NCBI GenBank assembly: GCA_008032955.1
Contig: CP032046.1
Location: forward strand, 310,001 to 374,000
Direction of reading: 5' to 3'
Source: Helicobacter pylori
GTDB lineage: Bacteria > Campylobacterota > Campylobacteria > Campylobacterales > Helicobacteraceae
DNA: 64,000 bases
Shown here: positions 17,905 through 27,475 of the stretch, piece by piece
Numbering within the stretch: the stretch's first letter is position 1
How the letters are laid out: every line of letters starts with the position of its first letter
Position numbers and translations under genes: made by a program
Notes under the pieces: generated by a model
What the model was told of the DNA's origin: nothing
Databases searched by the model: none
Seen by the model: the letters and a program-made list of their open reading frames with translations, nothing else

Positions 17905-19041
17905 TCACAATGAAATGTAATCCACTTCTTTGGGTTTTTGATGGTTAGCGATGAGTTGCTTACAGGTCGCAACGCCTTCTGAAGTGCCAACCATTAATAG
18001 TTTGGATTCGCTTGCAATAATCGTTTCTCCATCAGGCATGGGGATGTATTTGCCATCTTTTTGAGTGATACCAATCACAAACGCTTTAGCGATCTCTCTA
18101 AAATGGGCTTCTTTTAATTTCCTTAACACAAGCCAGCTGGTTTTGGGGACAATCACTTCCTCTAAGTCTAAAAGCGTGTCTTTTTTATTAATAAAACGCT
18201 CTAAGATATTTTCCATATCCGGACGCACCGCCATAGCACTCACTCTCTGCGCCATAAGTTTTGTAGGGGAAACCACCATATCAGCCCCTAATTTTTTTAA
18301 TTTTTCTAAGCCTTCATCGCTATGCGCGCTTGCAATGATGTGATAAGGTTTGCGCTTTAATTCCTTTTCAAACAAGCGCACGCTCACCATTAACGCCACA
18401 TTCACCGGTAAAATCTTAGACAAAGCCACAACGCCCCTAGCACTGCTTAAGTGGGTTTTTAGCATGGCTAAATTGGTGTGCGGATCGCCTATGATATAGT
18501 AGGGGTATTTGTGCTTAATGGCTTCTTCTTCAAAACTAGGGTCATTATCCACGACCACAAAGGGGATTTGAGCGGAGCGGAACTGCTTGCTCAATTCAAT
18601 GGTGTATTCGTTGTGGTAACAAATCACATAATGATCCTTAAGGCGCGCGATTTTATAAATCATACCTTTCTCCTTAATCAATCTGGTAAGCGTGCCTTTA
18701 TTGACCACGCTAACTAAAATAGCCACGCTAAAGGCAATGATTCCTGCCCCAAAAAACATTAAAATGGAAGTTAAAAAAATACTTATAGGCCCGAACTGGC
18801 TTTCATTTAAAGCGCCAAACCCTGTAGCTGTCATGGTGTAAGTCGTTTGGAAGAAAGCTTGCATAAGGCTATAATTTTCTAGGGTGAAGTATCCTAGAGT
18901 GCCTAAAAGCACAAGCAATTGGATTAAAATAAGCGGGAGTCTAAAGACCTTAAATTGCTCATAGATTTCAGAATTTAAATTGACTTCTGGCTGAATTTCA
19001 TCGTCTTTTTTGATTTTAAAAAATTTCAACTTTTCAAACAA
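17905..19041 (-). CDS. kchA: Potassium channel protein HpKchA
   Basis: A 378-residue two-TM K+ channel with a C-terminal RCK/TrkA-N domain. TM1 is at about residues 35-55 and TM2 at about 90-115; between them lies the pore helix and selectivity filter TATGFGAL (GFG instead of GYG). The RCK part starts at HYVICYHNEYTIELSKQF and holds the Rossmann-type dinucleotide site, followed by a TrkA-C region near the end. It sits in the inner membrane; the H. pylori protein is required for K+ uptake and gastric colonisation in published work. I chose the TTG at 19041 (MFEKLKFFKIKK), which has TAGGA at proper distance; an upstream TTG at 19047 is too close to that RBS. Confidence 0.9.
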   Translation of the reverse strand: MFEKLKFFKIKKDDEIQPEVNLNSEIYEQFKVFRLPLILIQLLVLLGTLGYFTLENYSLMQAFFQTTYTMTATGFGALNESQFGPISIFLTSILMFFGAGIIAFSVAILVSVVNKGTLTRLIKEKGMIYKIARLKDHYVICYHNEYTIELSKQFRSAQIPFVVVDNDPSFEEEAIKHKYPYYIIGDPHTNLAMLKTHLSSARGVVALSKILPVNVALMVSVRLFEKELKRKPYHIIASAHSDEGLEKLKKLGADMVVSPTKLMAQRVSAMAVRPDMENILERFINKKDTLLDLEEVIVPKTSWLVLRKLKEAHFREIAKAFVIGITQKDGKYIPMPDGETIIASESKLLMVGTSEGVATCKQLIANHQKPKEVDYISL

Positions 19042-19222
19042 AACCAATTCCTAGATCAAAATAAATTCTTTTGAAAGCGTTTACCTCTAAATTTAATCAA
19101 AACGCTAAACCTAAGCTGTGTTTTAATCTCAAAAAGAAGTTTAGTTTTAAGGGGAGTTTTAAAAAGGTTATCAAAAACACCAAAACCACCCCTACAATCA
19201 AAACGGACAGAAATTCTAAAAA

Positions 19223-19411
19223 CTAAGCCCCTTTACGCATGGTTCTTAAAGTGGAAGCAGCCACCTTAATGCGTTTAGTCGTGCCATCGTCTAATTGGAT
19301 CTTAATCGATCGCAAGTTAGGGAGTAAGCGGCGTTTGTTTTTGTTGTTCGCATGACTGACATGATTGCCTATCATAGGCCCTTTGAAAGTTAAAGCGCAT
19401 CTTCTTGCCAT
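19223..19411 (-). CDS. rpmB: 50S ribosomal protein L28
   Basis: A 62-residue basic protein starting [20 protein letters not shown], then [16 protein letters not shown], the standard L28 signature (KKRTKRRFLPNL in other bacteria). It is part of the large ribosomal subunit. It is short, as in epsilonproteobacteria, and ends with the basic RTMRKGA tail. It stands alone between the HpaA paralogue and the K+ channel gene, all on the minus strand. Confidence 0.95.
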   Translation of the reverse strand: MARRCALTFKGPMIGNHVSHANNKNKRRLLPNLRSIKIQLDDGTTKRIKVAASTLRTMRKGA

Positions 19412-19510
19412 TGTGTATCCTTAATTATTGAAATAAACTTTGCATTATACTTAAAATAGCCTTTAAAAAGACTGATTTTAAGGCTAATTTTTAAATGGTT
19501 CGTTTAAGAA

Positions 19511-20347
19511 CTACTTTTTTTGAGGCATAGAACTTTTAAAGCCTTTCATTCTATCAATAGCGTCTCTGTATTTGGCGATATTTTCTTCTGTAAGTTCTGT
19601 TACAGCTTTTCTCATGACAACCGCATACATTCTGTTTAAAATCTTGTGTATCGCATCTTCTTTATTCTTTTCCAAACCTTCATGGATAATGCTGTTTGAA
19701 GAATCAAACCCTCCAGAATTACTGTGTTTGTAAGTATAGGTCATTGCCTGAAAAGTTCCTACTTCCACAGCAAAATCATGGACGACACGATTGCTTTCTG
19801 GCTCATAAAAATTAAACCACACAGAGCCTGAGCTTTGATCCACTAGCGTGTCTAAATTAGGATTATTGGGATCTTTTAAATTCATTTTCAAATCTTCTAA
19901 GATCCCTACCCACCCTTTCAAATCCAAAACGGAAAAAATCTTTCTCTTATCTTGCGCATTCAAAGCTTTTTCATCTTGAAAACGCAACACTTGATAGCCT
20001 CTTTTTTCAAAAATAGTTTGGATTTGATTGGCTAAAGCGTCTTGAAACTTATCAATATAGGGTTTTAGATTATCGCTCACTTGAATGCGTGGCATTAAAA
20101 TACCTACAACATGATGGTTTTGTGGGGCTTGAGCAATATGTATCGGATAATTAAAATCTAGCGGCGTAACATGTTCAGAGCTTGTTTGTATTCTTTCATG
20201 AGTTTGAACTTGATTTTTGGCGTCATTTGGTGTTTTTGTTTCAGCGCTTGGATTCATCGCACAACCGATCAACACGCTTGAAAGCCCTAAAGCCACTAAC
20301 ATTTTAGAATAAATTCTAACTTTTTTAAAAATAAGCGAACGCTCCAC
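19511..20347 (-). CDS. HpaA-family lipoprotein paralogue (HP0492 type)
   Basis: A 278-residue lipoprotein of the H. pylori neuraminyllactose-binding haemagglutinin (HpaA) family. The GTG start at 20347 has TTTTAGGAG 6 bases upstream. A type II signal peptide ends at the lipobox LIGC (Cys about residue 29). The mature protein keeps the family landmarks HIAQAPQNHHVVGILMPRIQ and DLKGWVGILEDLKMNL. HpaA itself is a surface or flagellar-sheath lipoprotein essential for colonisation; this paralogue's function is not established. Transcribed divergently from mraY. Confidence 0.88.
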   Translation of the reverse strand: MERSLIFKKVRIYSKMLVALGLSSVLIGCAMNPSAETKTPNDAKNQVQTHERIQTSSEHVTPLDFNYPIHIAQAPQNHHVVGILMPRIQVSDNLKPYIDKFQDALANQIQTIFEKRGYQVLRFQDEKALNAQDKRKIFSVLDLKGWVGILEDLKMNLKDPNNPNLDTLVDQSSGSVWFNFYEPESNRVVHDFAVEVGTFQAMTYTYKHSNSGGFDSSNSIIHEGLEKNKEDAIHKILNRMYAVVMRKAVTELTEENIAKYRDAIDRMKGFKSSMPQKK

Positions 20348-20462
20348 AAAAGACTCCTAAAAATAAAAATTGAAACCATGATTATACTATTTTTAAGTAA
20401 ATCAATTTGCGCTACAATTTTCTTTTTTCTAAATTTCAAGCATGGCGATTTTAGGGGATTTT

Positions 20463-21523
20463 ATGCTCTATTCTTTACTATATGGCTATTTTAATATCAA
20501 TCTTTTCCAGTATTTGACTTTTAGAGCAGGGTTAGGGTTTTTCATAGCCTTTTTCCTCACGCTTTTTTTAATGCCTAAATTCATTCTATGGGCCAAGGCT
20601 AAAAAGGCTAACCAGCCCATTTCTAGCTTCGTGCCAAGCCACCAGAATAAAAAGGATACCCCTACGATGGGGGGATTGTGTTTGTTTTTGCAACCATTGT
20701 TGCGAGCGTGTTGTGCGCGTCTTTGGGTAATCTTTATGTGTTGTTAGGGATAATCGTGTTAGTGGGCTTTAGTTTTGTGGGTTTTAGAGACGATTACACT
20801 AAAATCAACCAGCAAAATAATGCCGGAATGAGCGCGAAAATGAAATTTGGCATGCTTTTTGTCCTTTCGCTTGTAGTGTCTGTTTTATTGAGCCTTAAGG
20901 GGTTAGACACTTTTTTATACGCGCCTTTTTTGAAAAACCCCTTGTTTGAAATGCCCACGATGTTAGCGGTTGGTTTTTGGGTGTTGGTTTTTTTATCCAC
21001 GAGCAATGCGGTGAATTTAACCGACGGCTTAGACGGCTTAGCGAGCGTGCCTAGCATTTTCACCCTCTTAAGCCTTTCTATCTTTGTGTATGTGGCAGGG
21101 AATGCGGAATTTTCTAAATACTTGCTCTATCCTAAAGTCATAGATGTGGGGGAATTGTTTGTTGTCTCGTTGGCGTTAGTGGGATCGCTCTTTGGCTTTT
21201 TGTGGTATAACTGCAACCCGGCAAGCGTGTTTATGGGCGATAGCGGGAGTTTGGCTTTGGGGGGGTTTATCGCTTATAACGCTATTGTTTCGCACAATGA
21301 AATCTTACTCGTTTTAATGGGATCTATTTTTGTGGTAGAAACTTTGTCTGTGATCTTGCAAGTAGGGAGTTATAAAACCCGTAAAAAACGCCTTTTTTTA
21401 ATGGCGCCCATCCATCATCATTTTGAGCAAAAGGGCTGGGCAGAAAACAAGGTGATCGTGCGTTTTTGGATCATTTCAATGTTGAGTAATTTAGTCGCTC
21501 TTTTAAGCTTGAAGGTGCGTTAA
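20463..21523 (+). CDS. mraY: Phospho-N-acetylmuramoyl-pentapeptide transferase MraY, frameshifted as sequenced
   Basis: MraY makes lipid I from UDP-MurNAc-pentapeptide and undecaprenyl phosphate, an essential inner membrane step. From ATG 20463 (after AGGGG) the frame gives the N-terminal TM and [14 protein letters not shown], the conserved HxxKxGTPTMGG motif. At the G run 20669-20674 the frame is lost; one more G restores [13 protein letters not shown] and joins the second ORF, which carries [16 protein letters not shown] and the APIHHHFE catalytic motif, for 353 residues. MraY is indispensable, so the one-base lesion is most likely a sequencing or assembly error. The stop is 1 base before murD. 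Confidence 0.93.
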
Positions 21524-21524
21524 A

Positions 21525-22793
21525 ATGAAAATCTCTTTATTGGGGCATGGCAAAACCACTCTAGCCCTAGGGCGTTTTTTTAAAAAAAACCATAACGAAG
21601 TCAAATTTTTTGATGATCAATTCACTTCATTTTTTAAAGATAGAGAGGGTTTTCTTTGCTATCCCAGTAAGGATTTTAACCCTAATGATTCCCAACTAGA
21701 GATAGTCAGTCCGGGCATTAGTTTCACGCACCCTTTAGTCATAAAAGCCAAGCATTTAATGAGCGAATACGATTATATTGATAGCTTGTTTAATTCTGTT
21801 TTCACGCCTACTATAATCAGTATTAGCGGCACTAACGGGAAAACCACCACGACCGAAATGCTCACCATGCTTTTAGAAGATTTTAAGGCTGTGAGTGGGG
21901 GGAATATCGGCACGCCCCTGATTGAATTGTTTGAAAAACAATCGCCCTTGTGGGTGCTAGAAACAAGCTCCTTTTCTTTGCATTACACCAATAAGGCTTA
22001 CCCTTTAATCTACTTGCTCATCAATGTCAAAGCCGATCACTTGACTTGGCATTGCAATTTTGAAAATTATTTGAACGCTAAACTCAAGGTTTTATCGTTG
22101 ATGCCTAAAACTTCGCTCGCTATCCTCCCTTTAAAATTCAAAGAACACCCTATTATTCAAAACTCGCAAGCGCAAAAAATCTTTTTTGATCACAGCGAAG
22201 AGGTTTTAGAGCGTTTAGAAATCCCTTCTAACGCCCTTTTTTTTAAGGGAGCGTTTTTATTAGACGCTGCTTTAGCCCTTTTAGTCTATGAGCAATTTTT
22301 AAAAATAAAGAATCTAAAATGGCAAGATTATAGAGAAAACGCCCTTAAAAGACTGAACGCTTTTAAAATCGGCTCGCATAAAATGGAGGAATTTAGGGAT
22401 AAAGAAGGGCGTTTGTGGGTAGATGACAGCAAGGCCACGAATATTGATGCCACCTTACAAGCCCTAAAAACCTTTAAAAACCAAAAAATCCATTTGATTG
22501 TAGGGGGCGATATTAAAGGGGTCAATTTAACCCCCCTTTTTGAAGAGTTTAAAAACTATAAAATAAGCCTTTATGCCATAGGATCAAGCGCTTCTATCAT
22601 CCAAGCCTTAGCGTTAGAATTTAATGTTTCTTGTCAAGTTTGTTTAAAGTTAGAAAAAGCGGTTCAAGAAATTAAAAGCGTTTTATTACAAAATGAAGTC
22701 GCTTTGCTTTCACCCAGTGCGGCCAGTTTGGATCAATTTTCTTCGTATAAAGAAAGGGGTGAAAAATTTAAGGCGTTTGTTTTAAAAGATTAA
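21525..22793 (+). CDS. murD: UDP-N-acetylmuramoylalanine-D-glutamate ligase
   Basis: A 422-residue Mur ligase. The P-loop is [12 protein letters not shown] near residue 105, and the second Mur motif is [15 protein letters not shown] near residue 305, with a C-terminal Rossmann domain ([22 protein letters not shown]). It adds D-Glu to UDP-MurNAc-Ala in the cytoplasm. It directly follows mraY. The TAA stop lies in the palindrome TTAA (22790-22793), which also supplies the stop of the convergent DUF493 gene. Slightly shorter than the E. coli enzyme (438), as expected. Confidence 0.95.
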   Translation: MKISLLGHGKTTLALGRFFKKNHNEVKFFDDQFTSFFKDREGFLCYPSKDFNPNDSQLEIVSPGISFTHPLVIKAKHLMSEYDYIDSLFNSVFTPTIISISGTNGKTTTTEMLTMLLEDFKAVSGGNIGTPLIELFEKQSPLWVLETSSFSLHYTNKAYPLIYLLINVKADHLTWHCNFENYLNAKLKVLSLMPKTSLAILPLKFKEHPIIQNSQAQKIFFDHSEEVLERLEIPSNALFFKGAFLLDAALALLVYEQFLKIKNLKWQDYRENALKRLNAFKIGSHKMEEFRDKEGRLWVDDSKATNIDATLQALKTFKNQKIHLIVGGDIKGVNLTPLFEEFKNYKISLYAIGSSASIIQALALEFNVSCQVCLKLEKAVQEIKSVLLQNEVALLSPSAASLDQFSSYKERGEKFKAFVLKD

Positions 22794-23050
22794 AGTGCAT
22801 GCACCACGACTTCTAATTGTGAAATTTTTTGAAAAATCTCATTCCGTTCTACTTCGCTTGAAACTTCCATAGAAACATTAAAGCTATAAAATTTAGCGTT
22901 TTTAGAAGTGTTTTTGAATTCCAATTTAAAGGGGCGTTGGTAGGTTTCTAAAAGCTCTTTTAACATGCTTGTATTGTTAGTGGTCATAATCACTCTATAA
23001 TCCCAAAGACAAGGGTAAATAATGGTGGGTTTTTCTAAATCAGACGGCAC
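22790..23050 (-). CDS. DUF493/YbeD-family small protein (HP0495 type)
   Basis: An 86-residue protein. I start it at the GTG at 23050 ([20 protein letters not shown]), which gives the family length; further upstream codons overlap ybgC in another frame. The DUF493 ferredoxin-like fold is recognisable from [14 protein letters not shown] and [19 protein letters not shown]. The family resembles regulatory ACT-like domains; function is unknown. It overlaps ybgC by 11 bases and is probably co-transcribed with it. Confidence 0.85.
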   Translation of the reverse strand: MPSDLEKPTIIYPCLWDYRVIMTTNNTSMLKELLETYQRPFKLEFKNTSKNAKFYSFNVSMEVSSEVERNEIFQKISQLEVVVHAL

Positions 23051-23441
23051 TAAGAAGCTCCTTAAACAATTTAGGAATGGCAATAGGGCTGTATGTAGAG
23101 CGGTTGACAAAGCCAAACTTGATTTCTGAAGCAAAGACTTTAAAGGGCTTCATAGGCTCTAAAGAAGCGTTTTGGATGCAATAAATTTCTTGAAAAAGCA
23201 CCACAAAAACCTTTCTTAATTCTTTAATTTGCGTTCTTATCTCTAAGACTTGTCCTAAACTCGCAGGGGTAAAAAAATCCGCTTTGATAGAGCGGATGAC
23301 AAACACGCCTTCTTCATTTTCTGGCAAAACATTTTTTTTAAAAAAAAACTCGCTCCTAGCCCTTTCGCAATATTTCAAATAATTCGCATGATAGACCACG
23401 CCTTCAGAGTCGGTATCTTCGTAATATACCCTACAGCGCAT
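23040..23441 (-). CDS. ybgC: Acyl-CoA thioesterase YbgC (hotdog fold)
   Basis: A 133-residue hotdog-fold thioesterase. The N-terminus MRCRVYYEDTDSEGVVYHANYLKYCERAR holds the catalytic Asp in YEDTDxxGVVYHANYL. The family hydrolyses acyl-CoA; the H. pylori member has been studied and prefers long acyl chains, and YbgC is tied to the Tol-Pal envelope system in other bacteria. The ATG at 23441 has AAGGGG upstream. The C-terminal end overlaps the DUF493 gene. Confidence 0.92.
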   Translation of the reverse strand: MRCRVYYEDTDSEGVVYHANYLKYCERARSEFFFKKNVLPENEEGVFVIRSIKADFFTPASLGQVLEIRTQIKELRKVFVVLFQEIYCIQNASLEPMKPFKVFASEIKFGFVNRSTYSPIAIPKLFKELLSAV

Positions 23442-23504
23442 TAATTCCCCTTACTTAAATAATGAAACTTTCTCAAAATTATACAATATGTAACTTAACT
23501 ATAG

Positions 23505-23510
23505 TATAAT
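23505..23510 (+). promoter_or_regulatory. -10 box upstream of the NSS transporter pair
   Basis: TATAAT, about 160 bases before the first transporter ATG, so the transcript would have a long leader that contains the hairpin at 23617-23638. Confidence 0.45.
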
Positions 23511-23616
23511 CTAGGGGCGTTGCTTTATAATTTTTAGGTATTTTTGAAAGTGGGTTTTTTCTTAAATCTTAAGATCTTTAGAGATTTCAAAAAACTAATA
23601 CAGCAATAGTTGGGCG

Positions 23617-23638
23617 ATTAAGGACATAGCTCCTTAAT
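23617..23638 (+). promoter_or_regulatory. Hairpin in the transporter leader
   Basis: Perfect 8-bp arms ATTAAGGA and TCCTTAAT around the loop CATAGC, followed by TTTTAATC. It lies 34 bases before the ATG of the first transporter gene. It could be an attenuator or a structured leader; no known riboswitch is recognised. Confidence 0.4.
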
Positions 23639-23672
23639 TTTAATCATTGACAAGGAGTTTGGTAGTTAGGAT

Positions 23673-25001
23673 ATGGGTAATCATTTTTCTAAATTAGGAT
23701 TTGTTTTAGCGGCTTTAGGGAGTGCGATAGGTTTAGGGCATATTTGGCGTTTCCCCTATATGACTGGGGTGAGCGGTGGGGGTGCTTTTGTTTTATTGTT
23801 TTTATTTTTATCTTTAAGCGTTGGCGCGGCGATGTTTATCGCTGAAATGCTATTAGGACAAAGCACGCAAAAAAATGTAATAGAAGCTTTTAAAGAGCTT
23901 GACCTTAACCCTAAAAAACGCTGGAAATACGCAGGGCTTTTGCTTATTTCTGGACCTTTAATACTGACTTTTTATGGCACCATTTTAGGTTGGGTGCTTT
24001 ATTATTTAGTGAGTATTAGTTTTAATTTGCCTAATAGTATCCAAGAATCTGAACAAATCTTTAATGATACCTTACAATCCATTAGGTTACAATCTATAGG
24101 GCTTTTTAGCGTTTTATTGATAACCGGATGGATTGTTTCTAGGGGGATTAAAGAAGGCATTGAAAAACTCAATTTGGTTTTAATGCCCTTACTCTTTGCT
24201 ACTTTTTTTGGTTTGCTTTTCTATGCGATGAGCATGGATTCTTTTTCTAAAGCTTTTCATTTCATGTTTGATTTCAAACCAAAAGATTTGACTTCTCAAG
24301 TGTTCACTTATTCCTTGGGGCAGGTTTTCTTTTCTTTAAGCATAGGTTTAGGGATCAATATCACTTACGCTGCGGTTACGGATAAAACGCAGAATTTGCT
24401 TAAAAGCACTATTTGGGTGGTTTTATCAGGGATTTTGATTTCTCTTGTGGCAGGGCTTATGATTTTCACTTTTGTGTTTGAATATGGGGCGAATGTCTCA
24501 CAAGGCACAGGGTTAATCTTCACTTCTTTACCGGTGGTTTTTGGCCAAATGGGAGCGATAGGTATTCTTGTTTCAGTTCTTTTCTTGCTCGCGCTCGCTT
24601 TTGCTGGCATCACTTCTACGGTGGCTTTATTAGAGCCAAGCGTGATGTATCTTACCGAAAGGTATCAATACTCTCGTTTTAAGGTTACTTGGGGTCTTGT
24701 AGCACTAATTTTTATTGTAGGCGTGGTGTTGATTTTTTCGCTCCACAAGGATTATAAAGACTATCTCACTTTCTTTGAAAAAAGTCTTTTTGATTGGTTG
24801 GATTTTGCCTCAAGCACCATTATCATGCCTTTAGGCGGGATGGCAACCTTTATTTTTATGGGCTGGGTTTTGAAAAAAGAAAAATTGCGTCTTTTGAGCA
24901 CGCACTTTTTAGGCCCTAAATTGTTTGCAACTTGGTATTTCTTGCTTAAATATATCACCCCTTTAATTGTGTTTTCTATTTGGTTGAGCAAGATTTATTA
25001 A
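23673..25001 (+). CDS. Sodium-dependent (NSS/SNF) family transporter 1 (HP0497 type)
   Basis: A 442-residue inner membrane transporter of the neurotransmitter:sodium symporter family with about 11-12 membrane spans. The N-terminus FSKLGFVLAALGSAIGLGHIWRFPYMTG holds the Na+/substrate-binding unwound TM1 (GSAIGLGxIWRFPY), the family's most conserved motif. Likely imports an amino acid or related compound; the substrate is unknown. It is followed 10 bases later by a second, related transporter, a tandem duplication. Start ATG has a TAGGAT RBS. Confidence 0.9.
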   Translation: MGNHFSKLGFVLAALGSAIGLGHIWRFPYMTGVSGGGAFVLLFLFLSLSVGAAMFIAEMLLGQSTQKNVIEAFKELDLNPKKRWKYAGLLLISGPLILTFYGTILGWVLYYLVSISFNLPNSIQESEQIFNDTLQSIRLQSIGLFSVLLITGWIVSRGIKEGIEKLNLVLMPLLFATFFGLLFYAMSMDSFSKAFHFMFDFKPKDLTSQVFTYSLGQVFFSLSIGLGINITYAAVTDKTQNLLKSTIWVVLSGILISLVAGLMIFTFVFEYGANVSQGTGLIFTSLPVVFGQMGAIGILVSVLFLLALAFAGITSTVALLEPSVMYLTERYQYSRFKVTWGLVALIFIVGVVLIFSLHKDYKDYLTFFEKSLFDWLDFASSTIIMPLGGMATFIFMGWVLKKEKLRLLSTHFLGPKLFATWYFLLKYITPLIVFSIWLSKIY

Positions 25002-25011
25002 AATATTTAGC

Positions 25012-26340
25012 ATGGGAAAATTTTCTAAATTAGGCTTTATTTTAGCCACTTTGGGTAGCTCTATCGGTTTAGGGCATATTTGGCGCTTTCCTTATATGGT
25101 AGGTCATAATGGGGGGAGTGCGTTTGTGCTTTTATATCTAGCGCTAACCTTGAGTTTAGGCATTGCTATGCTTTTAGTAGAAATGCTGATTGGGAATTTG
25201 GGTAAAAAAGATGTTGTTTCTAATTATCAAATACTAGATCCTAAAAGGAAAAAATACTACCCTTTCACTTCTTTTTTTATTTTAGGCGGTCCTCTCATTT
25301 TATCTTTTTATGCGGTGGTGTTAGGCTGGGTGCTTTACTATCTTTTTGTAGTAACTTTTGATTTGCCTAAAGATTTAGAGCAAGCCAAAATGCAATTTAG
25401 CATGCTCCAAAATGGCAGTTTGATCTGGCCTGTTATTGGCTTTAGCGCATGCTTATTGCCGACAATATGGTTTGTTTCTAGGGGGATTGAAGAGGGGATT
25501 GAAAAATTAAATGTCGTGCTGATGCCGTTATTGTTTGTGATTTTCATAGGGCTTTTAATCTATGCGATGACTTTAGAAAGCATGCCTAAAGCTTTGCGCT
25601 TTTTATTTAATTTTGAGATTCAAAAGATTGATTTTAAGGTTGTTATGGACGCTTTAGGGCAGATGTTCTTTTCTTTGAGTTTGGGGGTAGGCACGATTAT
25701 TACTTATTCAGCTTTCACGCCCAAAAGAGAAAACCTATTCAAAAGCTCTCTATTTATTGTATTACCGGGTATTTTAATCTCTCTCATTGCCGGGGTGATG
25801 ATTTTTACCTTTGTGTTTGAATACCATGCGGATGTGTCTCAAGGGCCAGGGCTTGTTTTTATTTCCTTACCTTTAACTTTCGCTAAAATGGGCATGAGTG
25901 GGCAGATCGTTTCGCTCTTTTTCTTTATAGCCCTTGTTTTTGCCGGGATCACTTCCACGGTTTCTTTGGTAGAGCCTTTAGCGCTTTATCTTATCAATCG
26001 TTTTAATTTTTCGCGCACTCAAGCGTCGCTATGGATAGGGATTGTTGTGTATGTTTTGGGCGTTTTAGTCATTCTTTCTATGAATGAACGATACGCTAAG
26101 TTTTTGAGCTTTGCTCATAAGAGCGTGTTTGGGTGGCTGGATTTCATCACTTCTTCATTTTTAATGCCTTTGGGAGGCTTGTTTTCAGTCTTGTTTGTGG
26201 GGTGGGTTTTAAATAAAAAGCGCTCTTTTTTAGCCACGAAGCATTTCTTTAATATAAACGCTTTTAAAGCGTGGCATTTTAGCGTTCGTTTTATCGCGCC
26301 TGTAGTGATTTTAGCGATTTTCATCTTGCAATTTAAGTGA
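25012..26340 (+). CDS. Sodium-dependent (NSS/SNF) family transporter 2 (HP0498 type)
   Basis: A 442-residue paralogue of the preceding gene, equal in length. It keeps GKFSKLGFILATLGSSIGLGHIWRFPYM and the SRGIEEGIEKLNVVLMPLLF segment shared by both. Strong divergence elsewhere suggests that the two carry different substrates. It is in one operon with transporter 1 and probably with pldA, whose ATG lies 14 bases downstream. Confidence 0.9.
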   Translation: MGKFSKLGFILATLGSSIGLGHIWRFPYMVGHNGGSAFVLLYLALTLSLGIAMLLVEMLIGNLGKKDVVSNYQILDPKRKKYYPFTSFFILGGPLILSFYAVVLGWVLYYLFVVTFDLPKDLEQAKMQFSMLQNGSLIWPVIGFSACLLPTIWFVSRGIEEGIEKLNVVLMPLLFVIFIGLLIYAMTLESMPKALRFLFNFEIQKIDFKVVMDALGQMFFSLSLGVGTIITYSAFTPKRENLFKSSLFIVLPGILISLIAGVMIFTFVFEYHADVSQGPGLVFISLPLTFAKMGMSGQIVSLFFFIALVFAGITSTVSLVEPLALYLINRFNFSRTQASLWIGIVVYVLGVLVILSMNERYAKFLSFAHKSVFGWLDFITSSFLMPLGGLFSVLFVGWVLNKKRSFLATKHFFNINAFKAWHFSVRFIAPVVILAIFILQFK

Positions 26341-26354
26341 AATAAGGATGCTTG

Positions 26355-27420
26355 ATGAAAAGCGTTTTGCTCTTTATGATTTTTGTAGTTTGTCAGTTAG
26401 AAAGCAAAAAATTTTCACAAGATAATTTTAAGGTGGATTATAACTACTATTTGCGCAAACAGGATTTGCATATCATTAAAACGCAAAACGATTTGTCCAA
26501 TGCTTGGTATCTCGCTCCACAAAAAGCCCCTAAAGAACATTCTTGGGTGGATTTTGCTAAAAAATATTTAAACATGATGGATTATCTAGGCACTTATTTT
26601 TTGCCTTTTTATCATAGTTTCACCCCCATTTTTCAATGGTACCACCCCAATATCAACCCGTATCAACGCAATGAGTTTAAGTTCCAAATCAGTTTTAGAG
26701 TGCCTGTATTTAGGCATATTCTTTGGACTAAAGGCACGCTTTATTTGGCTTATACCCAAACTAATTGGTTTCAAATTTATAATGACCCCCAATCCGCTCC
26801 CATGCGAATGATCAATTTCATGCCTGAACTCATCTATGTTTATCCTATTAATTTTAAACCTTTTGGGGGGAAAATAGGGAATTTTTCTGAGATTTGGATA
26901 GGTTGGCAACACATTTCTAATGGCGTGGGGGGGCGCAATGCTATCAGCCTTTTAATAAAGAAGGCAATCCTGAAAACCAGTTTCCAGGAGGGCCTGTAAT
27001 CGTTAAAGATTATAACGGGCAAAAAGACGTGCGCTGGGGGGTTTCCGCTCTGTGAGCGCGGGGCAACGCCCTGTGTTTCGTTTGGTGTGGGAAAAGGGAG
27101 GCTTGAAAATCATGGTCGCTTATTGGCCCTATGTCCCTTATGATCAGTCCAACCCTAATTTGATTGATTACATGGGGTATGGTAACGCTAAAGTTGATTA
27201 CAGGAGAGGGCGCCATCATTTTGAATTGCAACTTTATGATATTTTCACGCAATACTGGCGTTATGATCGCTGGCATGGGGCTTTCCGCTTAGGCTATACC
27301 TACCGCATTAACCCTTTTGTGGGGATTTATGCGCAATGGTTTAACGGCTATGGCGATGGCTTGTATGAATACGATGTTTTTTCCAATCGTATAGGGGTAG
27401 GAATACGCTTAAACCCTTAA
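26355..27420 (+). CDS. pldA: Outer membrane phospholipase A, two frameshifts as sequenced
   Basis: PldA is a beta-barrel lipid-hydrolysing enzyme of the outer membrane (12 strands, Ser-His-Asn site). From ATG 26355 (RBS AAGGA) the frame runs to the G7 run at 26927-26933; with one more G it continues (GVGGAQCYQPFNKEGN). A second G run (27036-27041) also needs one more G (RWGGFRSVSAGQRP). Both corrections give 355 residues, the usual H. pylori length. The active-site region WQHISNG is intact. Slippage at a homopolymer in pldA is a known phase-variation mechanism in H. pylori, so the first site could be real; two independent losses in one gene fit a systematic undercount better. Confidence 0.88.
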
Positions 27421-27438
27421 AAAAACGCTCTTTTATGC

Positions 27439-27444
27439 TATAAT
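27439..27444 (+). promoter_or_regulatory. Extended -10 box for dnaN
   Basis: TGCTATAAT, an extended -10, lies 32 bases before the dnaN ATG, and a GGGG-containing RBS follows. It would drive dnaN and gyrB. Confidence 0.55.
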
Positions 27445-27475
27445 AAGACTAAAAATTCAAGGGGATTATTCAATT

